Positions 7,063 to 13,989 of a stretch of DNA of 52,837 nucleotides are shown here, piece after piece (position 1 is the first letter of the stretch; each line of letters starts with the position of its first letter). The notes beneath the pieces are model-generated. The model did not search any database. It was not told the origin of the DNA and was given only the letters and a program-made list of their open reading frames with translations. Source of the stretch: a virus; the IMG/VR virus record IMGVR_UViG_3300034013_000371, positions 1 through 52,837 of that record. One strand, 5' to 3'. Position numbers and translations under genes: made by a program.

Positions 7063-7149
7063 CACACGTGTGTATGCGTTCGCGTATGTACACGCACGTG
7101 CTTGCTCGCATTATGTGTGCGAGTGCATGTGTCGCGATACGCACGCAGG
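7063..7149. other. Alternating purine-pyrimidine tract (Z-DNA-like)
   Basis: Strict pyrimidine-purine alternation runs for 17 bases (7063-7079) and 21 bases (7081-7101) and continues in shorter pieces to about 7149, rich in CG, CA and TG steps. It contains palindromes CACACGTGTG and GCACGTGC and a CTCGCA/TGCGAG stem. It contrasts sharply with the AT-rich surroundings. Confidence 0.75.
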
Positions 7150-7240
7150 AATTATTATTAATTTAAAATAAAAGAAAAACTAAAGCAAAAAGAAAAACAA
7201 AGAAACCAATACCCTCAAAAATTATGAAAAAATAAACCCT

Positions 7241-7323
7241 CACCAGCCCGATGGGTGGAAAACCTCGTTTTTCACACACGCGATTTTCCGCCGTGCTGAC
7301 CGTAGGGAACGCAATAGGCACGG
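7241..7323 (+). ncRNA. Candidate structured RNA, GC-rich hairpin chain
   Basis: A GC-rich island with no reading frame. Possible stems: CACCA/TGGGTG (7241-7257), GTGGAAAA/TTTTTCAC (7255-7275) and CCGTGC/GCACGG (7291-7323). The first two overlap and would be alternatives. The strand is a guess. No known RNA family recognised; it lacks group I, hammerhead and tRNA signatures. No promoter is visible just upstream. Confidence 0.35.
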
Positions 7324-7431
7324 GGAAAATTGTACCTTGGACTTTTGCTATAAGTACCTCTTTTTATATATTTTTAATTGTATTTACATACTTTACATCA
7401 ATTATCAATTAATTTTTAGTATTTTTATGTA

Positions 7432-7469
7432 ATTTTCATGTATTGTTAATATTTTCATGTATTGTTAAT
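7432..7469. repeat. Perfect 19-bp tandem repeat
   Basis: ATTTTCATGTATTGTTAAT occurs twice in direct contact (7432-7450, 7451-7469). A degenerate copy start (TTTTTATGTA) precedes it. Confidence 0.85.
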
Positions 7470-7678
7470 TAATTCATAAATACTAACAATTAGCGTGTAT
7501 GTGTTCATGTTTCAGACAATAGTTGTTTAGATTGGTTTATTTGGTATCATATATCAATGTATTTTCGTTTTTCATAGGTTGGTTGGTGTATTCATACGGT
7601 TCAGGTATAGATCGTTCAAAAAATGGTTGTATATTGATTCAGGTTGGTTTTACATAATCATTAGCATTCACCGACATT

Positions 7679-8063
7679 TATCAACTTCCTGATAGGTAGG
7701 GTAGAAATTAATAAAAATACTTCACAATTTTCATTGTTTTTCATTACTTTAATCTTCACAATTTTCATAAAACAAATTGTTTAAATGTTAAAATTTTAAC
7801 TATAATTCATTTATTATTTTAACAGTTTTTTAAAGTTTGAGTGTAACGATTAGTACCTACCAACCCTATCAAATTTATTCATTTTGACCCAAAATTATCA
7901 AAAAACCTGATAGATAAGGGTAAGTATTAATAATATTGATATACATGGTATTATTAATAATACTATTCATTATTTTACAGTATATTCATGCTTTGATTAT
8001 TCCGTACCAACCTATCATATCAACTGTCAATGCCGTTCAAAAATTATCAAAAAACCTTGATAG
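7679..8063. repeat. Three copies of a TATCA/TGATA hairpin with GGTAGGG tail
   Basis: Stem-loops at 7679-7694, 7895-7913 and 8044-8063 share TATCAA...CCT(T)GATAG followed by (G)GTAGGG or ATAAGGG and an A-rich tail. The flanks of the last two also share ATTTTGAC/TGTCAA-like and TTTTACAGTAT...ATTCCGTA words, suggesting decayed copies of a unit of about 150 bp. A perfect 16-bp palindrome GTATTATTAATAATAC lies at 7948-7963. Confidence 0.6.
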
Positions 8064-8360
8064 GTAGGGAAAGAAATTGACGTATATATTCACCGATTTA
8101 AACGATTATCTTTTTGGTTGGATGGTATTTCATTGTTTTACAGTATAATGGTCATTCCGTATCAATACTATTCATTTTGACAGGAATATTCAGGATAACA
8201 ATTGACGTTTCGTGATTTTTAATGTTAATTAAACTACTCATGGGGGAAGGGGTTTACCTCCCACCTGTCGTCCGGTCATATTAAGATTTTTTTTAATATA
8301 AAATGACATGGTTTACGTTGAAACCGTAATGATTGTCAACTAAGGTTTTTTTTTAATTTT

Positions 8361-8412
8361 GTTAACAGTTAGTTAATGGTATTGTTTATTGGGTTGGTAG
8401 GACGTATCTTTG
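8361..8412 (+). promoter_or_regulatory. Bacteroidota-type promoter with paired GTTAA elements
   Basis: GTTAAC 8361 and GTTAAT 8372 (11 bp apart), TTG 8382-8384, 20-bp spacer, TATCTTTG 8405-8412. The upstream part GTTAACAGTTAGTTAATGG is shared with the promoters at 10818 and 14583. Drives the small gene at 8441 and possibly a non-coding transcript. Confidence 0.9.
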
Positions 8413-8440
8413 TATCGTAATTAATAAATCAATCAATATT

Positions 8441-8572
8441 ATGGAAAATTTATTCATCGAATGTATCAAAATTGAATTATCTGCATACGCTAATGTTTCA
8501 TTAAACATTCTTGCAAATACCATTCAGTACTATGCTGGATTGGGAGGATTCAACACTAAATCAATTGAATAA
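8441..8572 (+). CDS. 43-residue peptide
   Basis: ATG 8441 is 28 nt after a strong promoter and an A/T-rich leader. The peptide begins MENLFIECIKIELS and is mildly hydrophobic and helical, ending in GLGGFNTKSIE. It is the only plausible coding sequence in the control region. It could be a small effector or a leader for a downstream RNA. No homologue recognised. Confidence 0.5.
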   Translation: MENLFIECIKIELSAYANVSLNILANTIQYYAGLGGFNTKSIE

Positions 8573-8698
8573 TGGCATTGTGTTGTATCAAGTGCTGGAA
8601 TAACCTTCCAACCTAACATTTAAAATTTATTATATTTATTAAACGTTTAATGTTTGCCAAATAATGTTTTGTTTTAACTCACTAATCAGTATAAAATA

Positions 8699-8738
8699 GG
8701 GGGGGTAATATAGGGGTCATTTTGGGGAGGTAGGGGGG
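8699..8738 (+). other. Canonical G-quadruplex motif
   Basis: Four G runs of 7, 4, 4 and 6 (8699-8705, 8713-8716, 8724-8727, 8733-8738) separated by loops of 7, 7 and 5 nt. This fits the strict G4 pattern on the plus strand and stands out in an AT-rich genome. It lies downstream of the small gene at 8441. Confidence 0.8.
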
Positions 8739-8834
8739 TGAATTAAGCGTTAATTTCGGTGAAAAAGGAAGAGGTTGGGTGGTCGTAATACCCCTTCATT
8801 GTTCGTGGATCATTTTTTTGTCCCAAAAAAGACC

Positions 8835-8962
8835 TCCCTAACGGAAGTAAAATTATAAGTTATCCCTAACGGTTGGCTGTATATTATCCCCACCAATAAT
8901 TAAACTAAATAAATATTATAATATTATCCCTCCCTAACGGTAAATACATCCATCCCTAACGG
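8835..8962. repeat. Four direct TCCCTAACGG repeats
   Basis: Copies at 8835-8844, 8863-8872, 8931-8940 and 8953-8962, same orientation, in very AT-rich DNA. The last two extend to TCCCTAACGGTAAAT. A second word, ACCAATAATTAAA, occurs twice among them. The layout resembles iterons of replication origins or clustered operator sites. Confidence 0.75.
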
Positions 8963-9003
8963 TAAATTAATAATTCTACCAATAATTAAATCACTATCAA
9001 TAT

Positions 9004-9279
9004 ATGAACATAACGAAAAAATTACATGATGAACTCATAGAATGTGGGTTTTTGTTTCCAAAGAAAAATATTAACCAAGCAGAAGGTCTTTTAGCAAAAG
9101 TTGAATTTTATTTCTTAGATCAATGGCAAACAATTCATATACGTAATAACGATAAAACTACTTTAAAAGATGTTATGGGAATACTGGCTGATAAAGTATT
9201 TGAGTTAGGAGTAGAAAAAGGGATTAAAAAAGGTAAAAAGGAAGTAGGAACGTATTTAAAAGACTTAATTGAAGAATAA
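9004..9279 (+). CDS. Small protein of unknown function
   Basis: 91 residues: mixed N-terminal part (FLFPKKNINQAEGLLAKVEFYF) and a Lys-rich C-terminal helix (GIKKGKKEVGTYLKDLIEE). First gene to the right of the control region. No domain recognised; no promoter of the usual type within the preceding 300 bases. Confidence 0.65.
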   Translation: MNITKKLHDELIECGFLFPKKNINQAEGLLAKVEFYFLDQWQTIHIRNNDKTTLKDVMGILADKVFELGVEKGIKKGKKEVGTYLKDLIEE

Positions 9280-9306
9280 AAATTATATCATCAAATTTTA
9301 ATATCT

Positions 9307-9636
9307 ATGAACAATAATGTAATTTCGGAAGAAACATACCTTTCCATCAACGGTGCATGTCGTCAGGATATAGGCGATGCTGCTTTTCATAAAAACAAAG
9401 GCAACAATTCCGACAAAACATGGTCTAAAATGGTTAACGCTCAAGCCGAAAAAGACCGAAATCTAATTGAACGTCGTGAAGAATTGCGAAAGGAATATTG
9501 GGAAAAGGTTAACACTGGTGAATTAAGACCACCCAATCGTTTAGAAAAATTAATATCAATTGCAAACGGTCATCCTGATAATGAAAGTGTGATTGCTGCA
9601 AGACGAATCTTAGATAAAAATGGAATCAAATATTAA
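9307..9636 (+). CDS. Charged helical protein of unknown function
   Basis: 109 residues, strongly charged (AEKDRNLIERREELRKEYWEK) with a C-terminal segment on small helical repeats (SIANGHPDNESVIAARRIL). Cytoplasmic, no cysteines beyond one, no recognised domain. Part of the short run 9004-9976. Confidence 0.65.
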   Translation: MNNNVISEETYLSINGACRQDIGDAAFHKNKGNNSDKTWSKMVNAQAEKDRNLIERREELRKEYWEKVNTGELRPPNRLEKLISIANGHPDNESVIAARRILDKNGIKY

Positions 9637-9637
9637 A

Positions 9638-9976
9638 ATGGAAACTACCAACCTAGCCGAACAAAAAGGTTTTACGTTTACATTAATCATTAAACCATAC
9701 ATTCGTAAAAATTGTGCGATGGATGATATGCGGGTAATTTACAGTGACAAAACTTGTTTGGTTGCTAAAAATTCAAAGTTTGGTGGGTTGTATATTCATC
9801 CAACTGGAAAAATAATCAAAGGTCGTTTTGTGAAATTTGCAGGTAGTAACCGTTATCCAATTTTGATTGCTGAAAAGGAAGTTCATATACGATTTGAAAA
9901 CTTTCCAACCAAACCAAATATAATTACGGATCAATATAAAACACAAGATATTATAACATTGTTAATGGATAGTTAA
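9638..9976 (+). CDS. Small protein of unknown function
   Basis: 112 residues from ATG 9638, 1 nt after the previous stop. An in-frame ATG at 9620 would overlap the previous gene by 17 nt and is less likely. The opening (TTNLAEQKGF) resembles TANLAKTKGF at the start of the protein at 18258, so both may share a short N-terminal motif. The rest is beta-rich with a basic patch. Confidence 0.65.
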   Translation: METTNLAEQKGFTFTLIIKPYIRKNCAMDDMRVIYSDKTCLVAKNSKFGGLYIHPTGKIIKGRFVKFAGSNRYPILIAEKEVHIRFENFPTKPNIITDQYKTQDIITLLMDS

Positions 9977-10012
9977 TGATATTGTACACTCCCAACCTAT
10001 CCAGTATCTTTA
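9961..10012 (+). promoter_or_regulatory. Bacteroidota-type promoter with paired GTTAA elements
   Basis: GTTAAT 9961 and 9972 (11 bp), TTG 9982-9984, 20-bp spacer, TATCTTTA 10005-10012. It overlaps the end of the previous gene. The spacer (ACTCCCAACCTATCCAG) is nearly the same as in the promoter at 10818, suggesting recent duplication. Confidence 0.85.
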
Positions 10013-10032
10013 CATCAAATTTAAAATAAAAT

Positions 10033-10197
10033 ATGAAAAATATGTCTGATTCTGATTATCGCTTTTGGTATTTCGATTTGGGGAAGGATATGCAATTAGC
10101 ATATTTTACACTCTATAAGTTTTGTGAAAATATAGATTCTGTAACCATTGAAGAAATAAAAAATTTATATAATGCAATTAACACAAATTTAAAATAA
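10033..10197 (+). CDS. Small aromatic protein, 54 aa
   Basis: ATG 10033, first gene after the promoter. 54 residues (MKNMSDSDYRFWYFDLGKD...), acidic and rich in Tyr and Phe. No family recognised. Its stop is directly followed by the ATG of the next gene (TAAATG). Confidence 0.6.
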   Translation: MKNMSDSDYRFWYFDLGKDMQLAYFTLYKFCENIDSVTIEEIKNLYNAINTNLK

Positions 10198-10368
10198 ATG
10201 GATAATTTAGAATTAAAAATTCGGATAATCAACGAAATCACATCCCTCCAAGTTGCGTACTTTAAAAGTATTGGGATTGATCGAAAAATAACAGCAGCGA
10301 AACTTAAATACCTTAATGATAAAAATTACCAAGAATTAATAGAAATTAAAAATAAATGGAACAGATAA
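10198..10368 (+). CDS. Small helical protein, 56 aa
   Basis: ATG 10198 abuts the previous stop, and the stop overlaps the next gene by 13 nt. 56 residues, basic, predicted helical (MDNLELKIRIINEITSLQ). Unknown function; the close packing supports it as a real gene. Confidence 0.6.
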   Translation: MDNLELKIRIINEITSLQVAYFKSIGIDRKITAAKLKYLNDKNYQELIEIKNKWNR

Positions 10369-10829
10369 AAATTGATTTTAACAAAACCCAATTCATTGGG
10401 TTCAATAAAAAATGTGCCAAATTTGAAGGCTTTATATTCAGTCAAAATTATGAAAATTATGACGAATTTTATAGCGTTTGGGAAACTGATGATGGGGGTG
10501 TTTGGTATAAGGAAAAAGATTTTATTGAAAATCCCAACCCATCGGAATTACATTTTGTAAAGGTGGATGGTAAAGTTTTAGACGATTATGAATATTCTTT
10601 AAGATATGATTCAGACTGGAACTGGCTCATGCGTGTTAAGAATAAAATTTGTCAAATGGATATAGTTTACGAATTTGAAACTACTTTTAATAATATGTAT
10701 TATTGTCATATTCGCCAAGCATATAAAGATTCATTTGGAACAATATACGGTGAACAATATCCAACCGAACTGGAAGCAACAATTGATGTAATTGATAAGT
10801 TTTTAGATTGGTATAATGTTAACAGTTAG
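10356..10829 (+). CDS. Protein of unknown function
   Basis: 157 residues, acidic and Tyr/Trp-rich, with repeated beta-hairpin-like segments (YSVWETDDGGVWYKEKDF; YSLRYDSDWNWLMRV). No catalytic motif. Last gene of the unit started at 9961; the next promoter overlaps its 3' end. Confidence 0.65.
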   Translation: MEQIKIDFNKTQFIGFNKKCAKFEGFIFSQNYENYDEFYSVWETDDGGVWYKEKDFIENPNPSELHFVKVDGKVLDDYEYSLRYDSDWNWLMRVKNKICQMDIVYEFETTFNNMYYCHIRQAYKDSFGTIYGEQYPTELEATIDVIDKFLDWYNVNS

Positions 10830-10869
10830 TTAATGGTATTGTGTACTCCCAACCTATCCAGTATCTTTG
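10818..10869 (+). promoter_or_regulatory. Bacteroidota-type promoter with paired GTTAA elements
   Basis: GTTAAC 10818, GTTAAT 10829 (11 bp), TTG 10839-10841, 20-bp spacer, TATCTTTG 10862-10869. Drives the operon 10907-12853. Confidence 0.9.
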
Positions 10870-10906
10870 TATCATTAATAATTAATCATTCAAAACAATT
10901 AAAATT

Positions 10907-11251
10907 ATGTCAGAAATAATTAATAAGAATTTCATTTTAGGAAAAAAAGAAGTATCCACTTTCACACTCGGTCAAGAAACAACTTTCTATTGTGAAAACA
11001 AAGAAATTATGATCGAGTGCGGAGTTCCTACCATACACGATGTGCGGGTAGCATTGTCGCTAATGTTTCGTACAAAACCACGAACAGATACAACCGAATA
11101 TTCGGCAAATGAATACAGACTAAGATATACAAACATTTATGGTCGTAAAATTATGCCAGTTTGTAACCCACCATTTTGGAATTATTCACCCAATATATTC
11201 AACGATGTATGGGAGTGGTCTTTTAAATTTTCACCATCATTTATCAAATAA
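10907..11251 (+). CDS. Protein of unknown function
   Basis: 114 residues, first gene of the operon. Mixed alpha/beta with a Pro/Trp-rich C-terminal region (VCNPPFWNYSPNIFNDVWEWSF). Shares its last A with the ATG of the next gene, implying coupled translation. Confidence 0.65.
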   Translation: MSEIINKNFILGKKEVSTFTLGQETTFYCENKEIMIECGVPTIHDVRVALSLMFRTKPRTDTTEYSANEYRLRYTNIYGRKIMPVCNPPFWNYSPNIFNDVWEWSFKFSPSFIK

Positions 11252-11481
11252 TGAAAAAAACATTTAAATCGGATCGTTATCCGCGAATCATATTCCATTG
11301 TTATGATGGAGGTGTTTATAACGAATTTTTATTCGACGACACTAAAGAACCATTGTTTAATGGTATTATTAATGACATCGAAGTTTTATGCGAATTGGAA
11401 GTTATTGATGAAACAGACTCCGATAATTTTTACACTGGTCAGGAATGGTATATGCCTTTTTCCGAACTTACAGAAATTTAA
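11251..11481 (+). CDS. Small acidic protein of unknown function
   Basis: 76 residues (KSDRYPRIIFHCYDGGVYNE...), acidic, likely a small beta fold. Starts on the last base of the upstream stop. No homologue recognised. Confidence 0.6.
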   Translation: MKKTFKSDRYPRIIFHCYDGGVYNEFLFDDTKEPLFNGIINDIEVLCELEVIDETDSDNFYTGQEWYMPFSELTEI

Positions 11482-11487
11482 AATTTT

Positions 11488-11838
11488 ATGAATAATATAT
11501 ACTCAACACAAGTTTATTTAGATGTGCATTATTTTGATAATGATGTAAATATTGTACTTGGTATTAGAAATAATAATAATCGGTGTTTATTTATTACATG
11601 GTTAAATACTAACAATCCATGTATCGAAGAATTTAATTTTGACAATTATATCCAACCCGACGGTGAAGTTGAATATTATAATAATATTAATTGTTACGAT
11701 ATTAATGACATAACAGAAATGTTATTAAAAGCAGTTGATGTAATGACCGACGAACAATTGGATATTTTAATAAAACATAATATTCATTTGGATTTATTGA
11801 TACATACTAAAAATCCATCCCTTTTTCTTAATAAATAA
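11488..11838 (+). CDS. Acidic protein of unknown function
   Basis: 116 residues, Asn/Asp-rich (VYLDVHYFDNDVNIVLGIRNNNN) with a C-terminal helical part. Low-complexity Asn runs follow from AAT codons. A small AAATT/AATTT inverted repeat lies just before the ATG. Confidence 0.6.
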   Translation: MNNIYSTQVYLDVHYFDNDVNIVLGIRNNNNRCLFITWLNTNNPCIEEFNFDNYIQPDGEVEYYNNINCYDINDITEMLLKAVDVMTDEQLDILIKHNIHLDLLIHTKNPSLFLNK

Positions 11839-11848
11839 ATTTAACAAT

Positions 11849-12196
11849 TTGACAAAAGAATTAATTGCCAATAAAATAAAAGAACTTGAAAACGAAATTC
11901 AAATTCTTAAATCGAAACAACCCACCGCACAAAGTGGATTTGATAAATTTGTCACGAATCGGTGGACTGGTGAAGAACTATTGCGTAAACATAAACTAAC
12001 TGATTTTGGTAGGTGGGATGTGTATGGCGAAGACCCTAATCCTGATTTTAACGGCCCTCATGTTGCACCATTTTTAGGTACTGTCGAAGGTACATTGCAA
12101 AAAGCAATTGAATGGGCGGTCGGTCAACGGGAATGGATGGCTTGGGGTGGGGGTGGAACTATTAAACCAAACGTTACGCAAATTATTAAAGTTTAA
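11849..12196 (+). CDS. Protein with Gly-rich C-terminal motif, TTG start
   Basis: 115 residues beginning at TTG 11849; no ATG occurs until near the C-terminus, so a TTG start is needed. An N-terminal coiled coil (ELIANKIKELENEIQILKSK) is followed by a compact domain (WTGEELLRKHKLTDFGRWDVYGEDPNPDF) and MAWGGGGTIKPN near the end. I recall similar small domains in other phage proteins but cannot assign a function. Confidence 0.65.
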   Translation: MTKELIANKIKELENEIQILKSKQPTAQSGFDKFVTNRWTGEELLRKHKLTDFGRWDVYGEDPNPDFNGPHVAPFLGTVEGTLQKAIEWAVGQREWMAWGGGGTIKPNVTQIIKV

Positions 12197-12220
12197 CAAA
12201 ATAAAATATAAAATTTAAAT

Positions 12221-12706
12221 ATGGGATACACAACACAATTTGACGGACAATTTAATTTGTCCAAACCATTAACAGATGAACAAAGTACTTATCTACACAC
12301 ATTTTCGGGAACTCGTCGTATGAAACGAAATTCTGATATACTAATGACCCAATATAATGGTCAACATGGTTTGAATGGTAAATACGGATTAGACGGTGAA
12401 TTTTTCTGTTTTGATGACGGAGATTATGGACAATCTGAAACATCGGATATTGTCAATTATAACCACCCCCCAAGTACCCAACCATCCTTATGGTGTCAAT
12501 GGATTCCAACCGAAGATAATATGGGAATCGAATGGGATGGTAATGAAAAATTTTATTGTTATGATGAATGGTTAACATATATCATTGACAATTTTTTAAA
12601 ACCTTGGGGTATAACGTTATCGGGTGAAGTCGAATTTCAAGGTGAAGAAAATGACGATACTGGTAAAATAATCGTAGTTGATAATGTTGTAACAATTGAA
12701 AAATAA
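12221..12706 (+). CDS. Conserved phage/bacterial protein family of unknown function
   Basis: 161 residues. The sequence matches, from memory, a widespread conserved family: MGYTTQFDGQF, LTDEQSTYLHTFSGTRRM, HPPSTQPSLWCQWIPT, EKFYCYDEWLTYIIDNFL, PWGITLSGEVEFQGE and VVDNVV in order. It occurs in unrelated phages and bacteria; no function is known to me. Full length, no truncation. Confidence 0.75.
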   Translation: MGYTTQFDGQFNLSKPLTDEQSTYLHTFSGTRRMKRNSDILMTQYNGQHGLNGKYGLDGEFFCFDDGDYGQSETSDIVNYNHPPSTQPSLWCQWIPTEDNMGIEWDGNEKFYCYDEWLTYIIDNFLKPWGITLSGEVEFQGEENDDTGKIIVVDNVVTIEK

Positions 12707-12853
12707 ATGACACAATATAAAATAACAATTCAAAATACAGACTTCATTGAAGTCGATCTTTATTTTAAAGGAAATAGTATCTTAGACATAATCAATCAAG
12801 TCTATGAAAAATTTGGTTGGGTGGATATTATAAGAATTGATAAAGGATTTTAA
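12707..12853 (+). CDS. Small protein, 48 aa
   Basis: ATG 12707 follows the previous stop directly (TAAATG). 48 residues (MTQYKITIQNTDFIEVDLYF...), a likely small beta-alpha-beta unit. Last gene before the terminator at 12865. Confidence 0.6.
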   Translation: MTQYKITIQNTDFIEVDLYFKGNSILDIINQVYEKFGWVDIIRIDKGF

Positions 12854-12864
12854 TTACTAAAAAA

Positions 12865-12898
12865 TAAGGGACAAAGGTTTTTACGCCAATGTCCCTTA
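12865..12898. terminator. Bidirectional terminator between converging operons
   Basis: TAAGGGACA (12865-12873) and TGTCCCTTA (12890-12898) form a perfect 9-bp stem. A-rich sequence on the left gives a T run for leftward transcripts, and TTAATTATTTT follows on the right. It separates the rightward early operon from the leftward tail cassette. Confidence 0.85.
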
Positions 12899-12974
12899 AT
12901 TATTTTAATGATTTAAATTTAAAATTAGGTAGGTTAATTGATATGTATCTATCATAAAAAAATGATAAATTTTA

Positions 12975-13232
12975 TCATTTACTATTCGCCGCTTCTATTT
13001 GCTTGTTTCGTTCTTCCAATATTGCCCCTAATTTCATGTAATAAAATGATCGAACTGTTACAGGCATTGCCATTAGATCGTTGAACTGAAAGCCCCCCTG
13101 CCCATAAAAACACAAATCAAATATTTGTTCATAAACCTTTTGGTTATAATCAAAGTTCAGGCCAAAAAAACGATGATCCGAGGGTAACTCCAGTACGAAA
13201 GGAGTCTCCCGTCTCCTCGTCAATGACATCAA
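12975..13232 (-). CDS. gp51-like baseplate hub assembly protein
   Basis: 85 residues if started at ATG 13232. Its core (VYEQIFDLCFYGQGGFQFNDLMAMPVTVRSFY) resembles short T4-like hub assembly proteins of the gp51 type. It lies in the +1 frame relative to the upstream hub gene and overlaps it by 83 nt; inside the overlap is a run of seven T (minus strand) where a shift would join both products, see findings. If translated alone, its first 30 residues would be encoded within the other gene. Family call by pattern only. Confidence 0.6.
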   Translation of the reverse strand: MMSLTRRRETPFVLELPSDHRFFGLNFDYNQKVYEQIFDLCFYGQGGFQFNDLMAMPVTVRSFYYMKLGAILEERNKQIEAANSK

Positions 13233-13956
13233 TTTCCATGTTCACATTGGGTTGAATTTTGGCAACATATTCCCTAAAGGCACGACTGTCTAAAGCCAAC
13301 ATTTGATCGACAAAATTGCGTATATAGATCGGGTCTTCGTTCCCATCCACACTGATTATCATTTTATTCAAACGTTCCGTTAATTGTAAATCGCGACCAT
13401 TGGATGTTTTGTATTTTTTCAACCGTTCCGTTATTTGTTTGTCGTCACCGATGGTTAAAATCTTAAATTCTAGGTAATTTTTACTGCGAGGCAACTGAAA
13501 ACTGAAACGATTACGATTAGTGAAAATAGTTTCATCGAAAAGTTCCTTTGCGACTAAATCATCTAAATTTACATGTACTTTTTGCTTGTTTCCTGATGGT
13601 GTAGTTGTTTCAAAATCGTAATTTTCACCATATCCGTACTTTCTTGCGGCAATTAACAACGCATTCCTGTCACCCGTTACCAGTTGGTCGTAAACCCTAA
13701 CCACCACAGGGTTAACAATCAAAGATTGAAGCAATTTATCCAGCACAATTCCACTTTTTATATAAGATTCGGTGGTTAAAATGTCTTCTTCTTTGGCTGT
13801 CATGTATTTGATTTCGATTGTTCCACTTGAAAGCGGATTATCTAATTCATACACCAGTCCTTTGGATGGTAAATCGACTATTTGGGTCGGAAATAGTGAT
13901 GTTTTGTTAACATTAATAAGTTCTTCGTTGTTTGTAACTTTTACTGTTTCGTTCAT
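13150..13956 (-). CDS. gp26-like baseplate hub assembly protein
   Basis: 268 residues. Motifs typical of the T4 base plate protein family: LPSKGLVYEL near 30-38, SSGTIEIKYMTAKEEDILT, IKSGIVLDKLLQSLI, and the ending FFWPEL, which is common at the end of such chaperones. Expected role: assembly of the baseplate hub and/or guiding the tape-measure protein in the infected cell; not a virion part in T4. Transcribed leftward with the tail tube gene upstream. Confidence 0.75.
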   Translation of the reverse strand: MNETVKVTNNEELINVNKTSLFPTQIVDLPSKGLVYELDNPLSSGTIEIKYMTAKEEDILTTESYIKSGIVLDKLLQSLIVNPVVVRVYDQLVTGDRNALLIAARKYGYGENYDFETTTPSGNKQKVHVNLDDLVAKELFDETIFTNRNRFSFQLPRSKNYLEFKILTIGDDKQITERLKKYKTSNGRDLQLTERLNKMIISVDGNEDPIYIRNFVDQMLALDSRAFREYVAKIQPNVNMEIDVIDEETGDSFRTGVTLGSSFFWPEL

Positions 13957-13989
13957 TTAATTTTTAATTTAATTTTTACTAATTTCACA

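Larger units (their letters stand above)
6926..9003. other. Long, mostly gene-free control region
   Basis: About 2.1 kb with no gene larger than 43 codons, in a genome otherwise packed end to end. It holds the Z-DNA-like tract, GC-rich hairpins, tandem and hairpin repeats, one promoter with a small gene, a G-quadruplex motif and TCCCTAACGG repeats, listed separately. CTTCACAATTTTCAT-like words recur near 7027, 7050, 7720 and 7752. I infer a replication origin, non-coding RNA locus or both. The stretches 7500-7670 and 8210-8340 show little beyond AT-rich sequence and a T9 run at 8345-8353. Confidence 0.6.

Noticed and set aside
7241-7323. Second group I intron, ribozyme or tRNA in the GC-rich island
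   Set aside because: No P4/P7 core words, no hammerhead core and no cloverleaf could be found.
6926-9003. CRISPR array, retron or diversity-generating element in the gene-free locus
   Set aside because: Repeats are not evenly spaced, and no reverse transcriptase or cas gene is in the window.
13772-13960. Rightward 62-codon frame inside the hub assembly gene
   Set aside because: Opposite strand of a well-supported T4-like gene; no start context.
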